Positions 9,061 to 15,990 of a stretch of DNA of 35,267 bases are shown piece after piece. The position numbers and the translations under genes were made by a program. The stretch is from Alphaproteobacteria bacterium. Lineage in GTDB: Bacteria; Pseudomonadota; Alphaproteobacteria; Rhizobiales; OSC116. The stretch lies in assembly GCA_002400495.2 (NCBI GenBank), contig NVQL02000045.1, positions 1-35,267 of the forward strand, in the 5' to 3' direction. Every line of letters begins with the position of its first letter. Positions within the stretch are counted from its first letter, which is position 1. A model generated the notes under the pieces. It did not search any database, was not told where the DNA came from, and worked only from the letters and a program-made list of their open reading frames with translations.

Positions 9061-9538
9061 GTTTCACAAACTCCAGTGGCACTCCACTTTCACTCTTTGC
9101 ACATTTAATGGTCAAAGACGTCTTTACGTTGTCCACATTAGGTGCAGCGGTTAAATCATCAATCACAAAATTCTGAAACACCGTCAAATCAGGCGCCACA
9201 CATTTTAATATATAATCCGCCTCGCCCGATAACATATAAGCTTCACGTACCAATGGCCAACTATCAACCAATTTTTCAAACGCCATTAAATCCGCTTCAG
9301 ATTGGCTGTGCAGACCAACCATAGCAAATACCGTCAGGTCAAAACCCAATTCCTTCTCGGCCAATATGGTGCAATAACCCTTTATCATGCCGGCTTTTTC
9401 AAGCGCCCGCACACGGCGCAAACACGGCGGTGCGGATATACCCAGCATTTTCGCCAAAGCCACATTGGTAATGCGCCCATTATTTTGCAATATTTGCAAT
9501 ATTTTCCAATCCGATGCATCCAAATTCACCGCAACCAT
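9053..9538 (-). CDS. Lrp/AsnC family transcriptional regulator
   Basis: A 161-residue DNA-binding protein of the Lrp/AsnC (feast-famine) family. The N-terminal winged helix-turn-helix spans about residues 4-62 ([20 protein letters not shown], then [19 protein letters not shown]). The C-terminal RAM ligand-binding domain begins near residue 68 ([11 protein letters not shown]) and includes [10 protein letters not shown], which in the family contacts amino acids at the dimer interface. ATG at 9538 has AAAGG six bases upstream (allowing for the intervening GTG ATT codons of a longer frame). It is transcribed divergently from trxB with a 226-bp AT-rich spacer; control of trxB is possible but not shown. 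The tail overlaps greA convergently. Confidence 0.93.
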   Translation of the reverse strand: MVAVNLDASDWKILQILQNNGRITNVALAKMLGISAPPCLRRVRALEKAGMIKGYCTILAEKELGFDLTVFAMVGLHSQSEADLMAFEKLVDSWPLVREAYMLSGEADYILKCVAPDLTVFQNFVIDDLTAAPNVDNVKTSLTIKCAKSESGVPLEFVKPS

Positions 9539-9664
9539 AATCACCCTTTCAAAAATTCATTACCCAACGATAGCATATAAAGTAATATAATTACAATTAT
9601 GTATCATAATATTACAATAATACCCCAAACCACAATCAAACCCAGCAATACCAATTATACCGCC

Positions 9665-9738
9665 TGTTGATTTCCATCAACAATGCAAAAATTATAGGAT
9701 AAACCACTTGAAAAACCCGCGCCAATGGGCGACATAAG
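9665..9738 (+). promoter_or_regulatory. trxB upstream region: inverted repeat and heat-shock-like promoter
   Basis: TGTTGAT-TTCC-ATCAACA (9665-9682) is a perfect inverted repeat between the divergent Lrp-type gene and trxB. Downstream, CTTGAA (9707-9712) is followed after 18 bp by GACATAAG (9731-9738), loosely like alphaproteobacterial RpoH promoters and like the plus-strand sRNA promoter of this window. The promoter call is tentative. Confidence 0.35.
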
Positions 9739-9764
9739 ATATAGGTTTTATTTCAGGAGTACCC

Positions 9765-10703
9765 ATGGCCGATACACATTCAAAGCTCATTATTTTAGGC
9801 TCAGGCCCAGCTGGTTACAGCGCCGCCATTTATGCCTCACGCGCCATGTTAAACCCCACCGTCATTATGGGCATTCAACCAGGCGGCCAACTCACCATCA
9901 CCACCGAGGTTGAAAATTATCCAGGTTTTACCGATGAAATTCAAGGCCCATGGCTGATGGAGCAAATGAAAGCCCAAGCGGTTAAAATGGGCGCAAACAT
10001 CGTCGAAGATCACATTATGGAAGTCAACCTAAAAGCCAAACCCATCGTATTAATTGGCGATAGCGGCACGCGATATACCTGCGATGCCCTCATCATTTGC
10101 ACGGGCGCACAAGCCAAATGGCTCGGCCTCCCGTCAGAAGAAGCTTTCCAAGGCTTCGGCGTATCCGCCTGCGCCACCTGCGATGGCTTTTTCTATCGCG
10201 GCAAAGAGGTCGTTTTAGTCGGCGGCGGCAATACAGCGGTCGAAGAAGCATTATTCCTCACCAATTTTGCCACCAAAGTCACCGTTGTGCATAGGCGCGA
10301 TAGTTTTAGAGCCGAAAAAATCCTCATCCATCGCCTCGAAAAAAATCCAAAAATCGAAGTTTTGTGGGACACCACATTAGAAGAAATCCTCGGCCAAATG
10401 CCCGCAGGCGTCACAGGTGCCAAAATCAAAAACGTCAAAACTGGCAAAGTCAGCACCATCCCGGCTAATGGCGTATTCATCGCCATTGGCCATGCACCCG
10501 CCACTAGCCTTTTCGAAGGCCAATTAGACACCAAACAAGGCGGCTATCTCATCACTGCGCCCGATAGCACCGAAACCAACATTCCGGGTGTTTATGCTGC
10601 GGGCGATGTAACTGACGATAAATACCGCCAAGCCGTCACCGCCGCAGGCATGGGCTGCATGGCCGCGCTAGAAGTAGAAAAATACTTAGCAGAGCAAGAA
10701 TAA
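9765..10703 (+). CDS. trxB: Thioredoxin-disulfide reductase
   Basis: An FAD enzyme that reduces thioredoxin with NADPH in the cytoplasm. At 312 residues it has the normal length for the low-molecular-weight bacterial type. The FAD-binding GSGPAGYSAAIYASRA is at 12-27. The redox-active CATC (Cys136, Cys139) lies in SACATCDGFFYRGK. The NADPH-binding GGGNTAVEEA follows from about 153. The C-terminal FAD motif is GVYAAGDVTDDKYRQ. AGGAG sits seven bases before ATG. It is followed by a LysR gene on the same strand after 108 bp. Confidence 0.98.
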   Translation: MADTHSKLIILGSGPAGYSAAIYASRAMLNPTVIMGIQPGGQLTITTEVENYPGFTDEIQGPWLMEQMKAQAVKMGANIVEDHIMEVNLKAKPIVLIGDSGTRYTCDALIICTGAQAKWLGLPSEEAFQGFGVSACATCDGFFYRGKEVVLVGGGNTAVEEALFLTNFATKVTVVHRRDSFRAEKILIHRLEKNPKIEVLWDTTLEEILGQMPAGVTGAKIKNVKTGKVSTIPANGVFIAIGHAPATSLFEGQLDTKQGGYLITAPDSTETNIPGVYAAGDVTDDKYRQAVTAAGMGCMAALEVEKYLAEQE

Positions 10704-10811
10704 GCTCAACCTTTGACCTTCAGCCATAAAAACAATATGCTGAAACGAATCGCAACAGCGGGGAAGTGGCTAACGCCATCGTTGTGGCCCAACAAGCCTA
10801 GGGATTAAAAA

Positions 10812-11699
10812 ATGGATTGGGATAAGTTACGCATTTTTCATGCAGTCGCCGCTGCGGGTAGTTTCACTCATGCTGGCGAGGAGCTGCATTTAAGCCAGTC
10901 AGCCGTCAGCCGCCAAATTGCCAATTTAGAACACGAGGTTAAAACCAAGTTATTCTTGCGTCACGCCCGCGGCTTAAAACTCACCGAACAAGGCGAGATG
11001 CTATACCGCACCGCACACGATGTTTTTTCAAAGCTCAAAATGGCCGAAAACCTGCTAAAAGACAGCACCGAAAAACCATTTGGCGATCTCACCATCACCA
11101 CCACCGAAGGCCTCGGTGCCAATTGGCTCACACCACGGCTTAATGAATTTATGGATCAATATCCAGAGATTAATCTCAAGGTCATTTTGGGCGAACGCGA
11201 TGTAGATCTAGGCCTACGTGAGGCCGATCTGGCCATCAGATTGCATCAACCCACCCAGCAAGATTTAATTGCCCGCAAGTTATTCACCGTGCATTTTCAT
11301 GTTTTCGCCTCACCAGATTATCTGGCCGAACACGGCACCCCCCAAACCATAGAAGACCTAGACAAGCATAAAATCCTAACCTATGGCAGCAACGCCCCCA
11401 CCTATTATAAAAATATAAATTGGCTAGAAACCTTGGGCCGCGATTCCCGCACCCCACGCGAAGCACATTTAAGTATGAACAGTGTTTATGGCCTAAAACG
11501 CGCCTGCATGTATGGCATCGGCCTCGCCGCCCTGCCCGATTATATCATAGATGATGCCAACCTAATCCCCGTATTGCCAGACATCGAAGCCCCAGAATTC
11601 GACACTTATTTGGTTTTCCCCGAGGAATTACGCAATTCAAAACGCGTCGCTGTATTCAAAGATTTCCTAATATCCAAAGCCAAAGAGTGGAATTTTTGA
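10812..11699 (+). CDS. LysR family transcriptional regulator
   Basis: A 295-residue LysR-type regulator. The N-terminal helix-turn-helix is at residues 1-60 (LRIFHAVAAAGSFTHAGEEL, then SQSAVSRQIANLEHEV). A linker helix follows, then the periplasmic-binding-protein-like effector domain (about 90-290: DLTITTTEGLGANWL, then GLREADLAIRL). The HTH starts MDWDKLRIFHAVAAAGSF, a subgroup often seen near trxB in alphaproteobacteria; target and effector are unknown. ATG at 10812 is fixed by the family N-terminus; there is no strong ribosome site (AGGGAT at 10800-10805). It is the last gene before the sRNA/repeat interval. Confidence 0.93.
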   Translation: MDWDKLRIFHAVAAAGSFTHAGEELHLSQSAVSRQIANLEHEVKTKLFLRHARGLKLTEQGEMLYRTAHDVFSKLKMAENLLKDSTEKPFGDLTITTTEGLGANWLTPRLNEFMDQYPEINLKVILGERDVDLGLREADLAIRLHQPTQQDLIARKLFTVHFHVFASPDYLAEHGTPQTIEDLDKHKILTYGSNAPTYYKNINWLETLGRDSRTPREAHLSMNSVYGLKRACMYGIGLAALPDYIIDDANLIPVLPDIEAPEFDTYLVFPEELRNSKRVAVFKDFLISKAKEWNF

Positions 11700-11734
11700 T
11701 ATATATCAACACTTTATTAAGGTATTCCAATAAC

Positions 11735-11789
11735 GCATAGCTCCTATGCGCTGTATGATCTTGTAGTATGGCAGTAAAAAGCAGATAAG
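11735..11789 (+). promoter_or_regulatory. Promoter region of plus-strand sRNA
   Basis: GCATAGCT (11735-11742) lies exactly 25 bp upstream of CTTGTA (11760-11765), which lies 16 bp upstream of CAGATAAG (11782-11789), five bases before the conserved CAACAG at the predicted RNA start. The two minus-strand sRNA copies keep the same three blocks at the same spacings, which is the main support. Confidence 0.6.
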
Positions 11790-11792
11790 TGC

Positions 11793-11927
11793 CCCAACAG
11801 ATCATCTCTGGTTTCTAGATAGAATTTTCCTCCCTCCTTTTAATTCTATCGGCCAATCCCTCCCTTTTTTGGCGGGCCAGAGATTGTTATAACGGGCAGC
11901 TTGAAACACAGCGCGCCCGTTTTTTTT
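11793..11927 (+). ncRNA. Cuckoo/CcsR-like small RNA with two anti-SD loop hairpins (copy 1)
   Basis: Predicted RNA of about 135 nt. It begins near CAACAGATC. Hairpin 1 (11818-11850) has a perfect 9-bp stem (GATAGAATT/AATTCTATC) with loop TTCCTCCCTCCTTTT. Hairpin 2 (11852-11873) pairs GCCAA/TTGGC around TCCCTCCCTTTT. An intrinsic terminator (ACGGGC 11892-11897 with GCCCGT 11915-11920, then a T tract) ends it. Pyrimidine-rich CCTCCC loops complementary to the Shine-Dalgarno sequence and this three-hairpin layout are the hallmark of the cuckoo/CcsR RNAs of alphaproteobacteria. I did not see the DUF1127 gene that accompanies some members. The family name rests on architecture, not on a covariance-model search. 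Confidence 0.75.
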
Positions 11928-11944
11928 GGTAAATTTTTGGCCTT

Positions 11945-12239
11945 GCTAAATATTTATTAGTTATACTTGGCACTGCGTGCGCGATACTCCGTATCGCTTG
12001 CTACGCCTAACGGCGACGGCCAGTCGGCCTTGCCTCAGCCTTACGGCTTCGGACTTATTTCCCACGAAAAGCACACTGTGTAAATTATATAGCACCCATA
12101 TTCTGAATTTCACCAAATTCTAGCTCACTAAGCTTAATGAGTTTAGGTTGGGTGGTGAATTGGCATGTGATCAGCGGCTGAGTGGCTTAGCTAGAGAGCA
12201 GAGCGAACGCACGCAGTGCCAAATATAATAATATTTAGC
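11945..12239 (+). repeat. Dispersed intergenic repeat, copy R1
   Basis: A 295-bp element with inverted ends: GCTAAATATT (11945) against AATATTTAGC (12230-12239), and inside that a perfect 15-bp pair (11967-11981 and 12208-12222, TTGGCACTGCGTGCG). Between them are small hairpins (CGATAC-TCC-GTATCG; CGCC-TAAC-GGCG; GGCC-AGTC-GGCC; AGCC-TTAC-GGCT), an AT-rich middle, and a long-range pairing of CTAG..CTAAGC with GCTTAGCTAG. No convincing ORF. It lies exactly between the terminators of two converging sRNAs. Orientation is defined by the hairpin array running first. Confidence 0.88.
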
Positions 12240-12251
12240 TACGCTAAATAT

Positions 12252-12382
12252 AAAAAAACGGGTAGTTCCGAAGAACTACCCGTGCAGTCGGTCTCTAGTT
12301 GTCAATCAAAAGGGAGGAGATTAACCAGTCAGGAACAAAAGAGGGAGGGAAGTTCCTGAAGATCCTAGAGCGATCTGTTGAA
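12252..12382 (-). ncRNA. Cuckoo/CcsR-like small RNA (copy 2)
   Basis: Read on the minus strand from CAACAGATCG at about 12380. Hairpin 1 (12329-12359) has an 8-bp stem TCAGGAAC/GTTCCTGA and a loop containing CCCTCCC. Hairpin 2 (12301-12325) has a GTTAATC/GATTGAC stem and loop TCCTCCCTTTT. The terminator (12258-12283) is a perfect 11-bp stem with a TTCG loop followed by a T tract (12252-12258). It shares its 5' block and overall design with copy 1 although the stems differ, and is nearly identical to copy 3, with a period of about 217 bp. Anti-SD loops suggest binding of mRNA ribosome sites; targets are unknown. Confidence 0.78.
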
Positions 12383-12385
12383 ATC

Positions 12386-12440
12386 AATATAGGTTTTTTA
12401 TTCAGAAGTTAAAAGCATAGAGAAGATGTATTAGCTATGC
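12386..12440 (-). promoter_or_regulatory. Promoter region of sRNA copy 2
   Basis: On the minus strand: GCATAGCT (5' base 12440), 25 bp to CTTTTA (12415-12410), 16 bp, then CCTATATT (12393-12386), five bases before CAACAG. CCTATATT resembles the -10 of alphaproteobacterial RpoH promoters. Spacings match copies 1 and 3. Confidence 0.6.
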
Positions 12441-12466
12441 ACTATATGCATAAGTAAAAATTAACC

Positions 12467-12600
12467 AAAAAAAACGGGTAGTTCCGAAGAACTACCCGTG
12501 CAGTCAGTCTCTAGATGTTAATCATAAGGGAGGAGATTAACGGTATCAGGAACAAAAGAGGGAGGGAAGTTCCTGAAAGATCCTAGAGCGATCTGTTGAA
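12467..12600 (-). ncRNA. Cuckoo/CcsR-like small RNA (copy 3)
   Basis: Tandem duplicate of copy 2. Read on the minus strand from CAACAG at about 12598: hairpin 1 (12546-12576) is identical in stem and loop to copy 2. Hairpin 2 (12517-12541) has GTTAATC pairing perfectly with GATTAAC, where copy 2 has a wobble pair, around loop TCCTCCCTTAT. The terminator (12474-12499) is the same 11-bp TTCG-capped stem with a T tract. Both RNAs appear individually promoted and individually terminated, as repeated sRNA genes rather than one processed precursor. Confidence 0.78.
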
Positions 12601-12603
12601 ATC

Positions 12604-12658
12604 AATATAGGTTTTTTATACAAAGAGGGGAAGCGTAGAAAACTTGTGGTAGCTATGC
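12604..12658 (-). promoter_or_regulatory. Promoter region of sRNA copy 3
   Basis: On the minus strand: GCATAGCT (5' base 12658), 25 bp to CTTCCC (12633-12628), 16 bp, then CCTATATT (12611-12604). The -35 is the least conserved block among the three copies; the upstream GCATAGCT box and the -10 are fully kept. Confidence 0.6.
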
Positions 12659-12659
12659 A

Positions 12660-12689
12660 CTATTCACATGGCTTATGCCATGTGAATAG
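12660..12689. repeat. Perfect 13-bp inverted repeat upstream of sRNA copy 3
   Basis: CTATTCACATGGC and GCCATGTGAATAG pair perfectly around TTAT, then TTTTA. It sits between the promoter region of sRNA copy 3 and repeat R2. It may be a plus-strand terminator, a protein-binding palindrome or a residue of transposition; nothing else points to one of these. Confidence 0.6.
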
Positions 12690-12696
12690 TTTTATG

Positions 12697-12952
12697 TTTG
12701 GCCCCTGCGGGCGTGGGATGTCCATCCCACTTGCTACGCCTAACGGCGACGGCCGGCCTTGCCTCCGCCTTACGGCTTCGGACTTATTTTCCATGAAAAG
12801 CATGCTGAGTAAATTATCTAGCACCTATATTCGGAATATCAACAAACTCTTGCTTACTTAGCTAAATGAGTTTGCGTGGGGTGGTGAATTGGCATGCGAT
12901 CAGCGGCTGAGTGGCTTAGCAAGAGAGCGGAGCGAACGCACGCAGTGCCAAA
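12697..12952 (+). repeat. Dispersed intergenic repeat, copy R2
   Basis: A 256-bp relative of R1 in the same orientation. It keeps the linkers and loops but has different stems: the first hairpin is GTGGGATG/CATCCCAC where R1 has CGATAC/GTATCG. The long-range helix has CTCTTGCT against AGCAAGAG where R1 and R3 have CTCTAGCT against AGCTAGAG, a compensatory change. The right end (GCACGCAGTGCCAA) is as in R1; the left end is reduced to TTTGGC plus a GCCC-GGGC hairpin. It abuts the terminator of the aspartate aminotransferase gene. The short ORF inside it is not believed coding. Confidence 0.85.
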
Positions 12953-12977
12953 AAAAAGACCGAGCAAAACTCGGCCT
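12950..12977 (-). terminator. Intrinsic terminator of the aspartate aminotransferase gene
   Basis: On the minus strand GCCGAG pairs with CTCGGT around TTTTG, followed by C and a run of eight T. It lies 28 bp beyond the stop codon and shares its T tract with the right end of repeat R2. Confidence 0.8.
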
Positions 12978-13004
12978 CTTCATTCAATTTCAAACCGCAA
13001 TCAC

Positions 13005-14234
<1,230 letters not shown>

Positions 14235-14327
14235 TTACGCATATATGCTATGCCCATCCACCGCATCTGCCAAGCAAAACCACACAAATCTTAAGCATGT
14301 TGCCACTTTTATGCACTCATTTTTCAT

Positions 14328-14774
14328 TCATGGCGCAGCGCCCTCATCCTTTGGTCCAATCCAAGAAAACGGATTATGTGCAATCTCCCACAAATGCCCG
14401 TCAAGATCAGCAAATTTACCAGAATAACCACCCCAAAACACTTTTCCTGCAGAACGGATAATTTTAGCGCCAGCCGCTTCGGCTTCTTGCATTTGCGCAT
14501 CCACCGCCGCTTCAGAAATTAAATTATGAGCAATCATCACACCTCGAAAAGTTACATCTTCTTGCGCCATGTAATCAGCGGCCGAAACACCCGAATCTTT
14601 AGCCAGCTCATCCCATGGGAAAAGCCCCAGCCATGTCCCATTCAAATTAAAAAACGCAACCTCATCGCCATCGCCTAAATCTAACAATGGCAACCCAAGC
14701 CCATCTTTTTAAAAAGCCCTAGCCCGCAGCAAATCCGCCACGCCCAAAGTAATCATACTCATCCGTGCTTGCAT
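14328..14774 (-). pseudogene. VOC (glyoxalase/bleomycin-resistance fold) protein with an in-frame stop
   Basis: From ATG at 14774 (GGGGAG just upstream) the frame reads MQARMSMITLGVADLLRARAF, then TAA at 14709-14711, then continues in the same frame as KDGLGLPLLDLGDGDEVAFF to a stop at 14328. VOC proteins normally have Tyr at this place (AFYxDGLG), so a single TAT/TAC to TAA change explains the break; no frameshift is involved. The rest keeps family features, including LDGHLWEIAHNPFSW near the C-terminus, and is 149 codons in total. The downstream part alone lacks a good start. It is either a recent pseudogene, a sequencing error or a read-through case. Substrate unknown. Confidence 0.8.
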
Positions 14775-14828
14775 ATTTTCTCCCCTTATTCACGCTAGAA
14801 CAAAATAAGAACATTTACAAGCGACATT

Positions 14829-15245
14829 TCACAATTCCTGCCTAAAATAATGTGATGAAATTTCAAACCCTTGATTCAAATAGAATTTATGCGCACTAAA
14901 TCTTTGCACACCCGAGCATAAAGTCAAACACTCGCAACCCGCATCCCGCGCAAACCCCTTCAACCAATCCATCATCTGCTTCCCATATTGCAAACATCGA
15001 TGCGCCGCCCCCGTCACCAAATCATCAACATACATATACCGCCCCATAAACAACGTGCTCTGCATATGAAAACCCGCACAACAAACAACCTCACCATCAA
15101 CCTCCAAAAAAGCCAGCCGATACCCCTCACCATGCATCACATCCAACATCGCCAAATATTCATCAACCGATAAATGCCCCCGCAATTCATGCACAATCTC
15201 ATAACAAGCCACCAACTCATCTCTAGTCTCAGCAATTTTAATCAT
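14829..15245 (-). CDS. GNAT family N-acetyltransferase
   Basis: A 138-residue acetyl-CoA-dependent acyltransferase. The family fold shows in RLAFLEVDGEVVCCAGF (strands 2-3), MYVDDLVT (strand 4) followed by a degenerate acetyl-CoA loop (GAAHRCLQYGKQMMDWL) and the C-terminal HKFYLNQGFEISSHYF. The glycine-rich Q/R-x-x-G-x-G/A loop is atypical here. The substrate is not predictable. ATG at 15245 is chosen because GGTGAG lies just upstream at the end of the preceding gene and it leaves a 1-bp gap to that gene's stop; in-frame ATGs at 15257 and 15266 are less supported. It is co-directional and probably translationally coupled with the flavin-binding gene upstream. Confidence 0.82.
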   Translation of the reverse strand: MIKIAETRDELVACYEIVHELRGHLSVDEYLAMLDVMHGEGYRLAFLEVDGEVVCCAGFHMQSTLFMGRYMYVDDLVTGAAHRCLQYGKQMMDWLKGFARDAGCECLTLCSGVQRFSAHKFYLNQGFEISSHYFRQEL

Positions 15246-15246
15246 C

Positions 15247-15903
15247 TCACTCACCATATTTTTCAATCAAATTCCGCGGCACATCTATCCCAGCTTTCAA
15301 GTCCGCCGCCGCCCGCGGCACCCCAAACGCCCGCGACACAGTAATTTCACCCGCCCAATGCGGCAAGTTCAAATCATCCTTATCATCAACAGGGTCACCC
15401 GTCCGCACCTTCGCCACCACATTATCTATCGGCACAATCAGAAAATCAGTAGCCTTCATCTCATTCGCCGCCGTCCCGCGCACATCGGCATAACGCCCCA
15501 CAGCAAACCGATCCGTCACCGCAATCGCCAACCGCTTTTTCTCATCTTCACGCGCCAACCGCCCCACAGAATGTATCACCACACTTCGATAATTCATCGA
15601 ATGATGAAACGCCGACCGCCCAAACAACAACCCATCCACATGCGTCACATTCAAACAAAGCGCCACCCCATCAGCCAATTTGCGCATAAACCGCGATTTC
15701 CGCGACCCATGAAAAATCATATTTTCACCATCCCGAATCCCATACATAGGTATAATTTGCGGCCGCCCGTCCACCACAAATCCCACCTGCACCACATAGG
15801 CGTCATCTAATATCGCATGCACAACCGCGCGGTCATAGGTCGCCCGCACATGCGCCTGCTTCACTTCATTCAATTCTGTTTTTGGATAACTCGTCTCAGT
15901 CAT
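15247..15903 (-). CDS. PPOX/NimA-like flavin-binding split-barrel protein
   Basis: A 218-residue protein of the pyridoxamine 5'-phosphate oxidase-like superfamily, closest to the NimA/COG3467 branch (flavin nucleotide-binding, e.g. nitroimidazole-resistance proteins). The blocks DDAYVVQVGFVVDGRPQIIP, FHGSRKSRFMRKLADGVALC, then VDGLLFGRSAFHHSMNYRSV are characteristic. Predicted cytoplasmic flavoprotein; substrate unknown. AAGGTG lies six bases before the ATG. It is transcribed divergently from a MocR-type regulator with an operator-like repeat set between them, and is followed closely by the acetyltransferase. This MocR/flavoprotein/GNAT neighbourhood suggests a vitamin B6-responsive unit, by inference. 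Confidence 0.88.
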   Translation of the reverse strand: MTETSYPKTELNEVKQAHVRATYDRAVVHAILDDAYVVQVGFVVDGRPQIIPMYGIRDGENMIFHGSRKSRFMRKLADGVALCLNVTHVDGLLFGRSAFHHSMNYRSVVIHSVGRLAREDEKKRLAIAVTDRFAVGRYADVRGTAANEMKATDFLIVPIDNVVAKVRTGDPVDDKDDLNLPHWAGEITVSRAFGVPRAAADLKAGIDVPRNLIEKYGE

Positions 15904-15941
15904 AAATCACCTTCATTCATTCAAAACTTGTTTTCTCACAA

Positions 15942-15990
15942 AATTGGTTCTATATAAAGTACCAATTCAAACAATCAGGCAGTACCAATT
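15942..15990 (+). promoter_or_regulatory. MocR operator candidate and promoter
   Basis: AATTGGT (15942-15948) is inverted relative to ACCAATT (15961-15967), and ACCAATT recurs 23 bp later (15984-15990), within GTACCAATT in both cases. MocR/PdxR proteins typically bind paired direct repeats two helical turns apart. TTGTTT (15928-15933), 17 bp, TATATA (15951-15956) forms a promoter inside the site, consistent with autorepression and with control of the divergent flavoprotein gene. Confidence 0.55.

Noticed and set aside
11945-12952. CRISPR array
   Set aside because: The repeats are long, only two copies here, with no regular short repeat-spacer pattern and no cas genes in the window.
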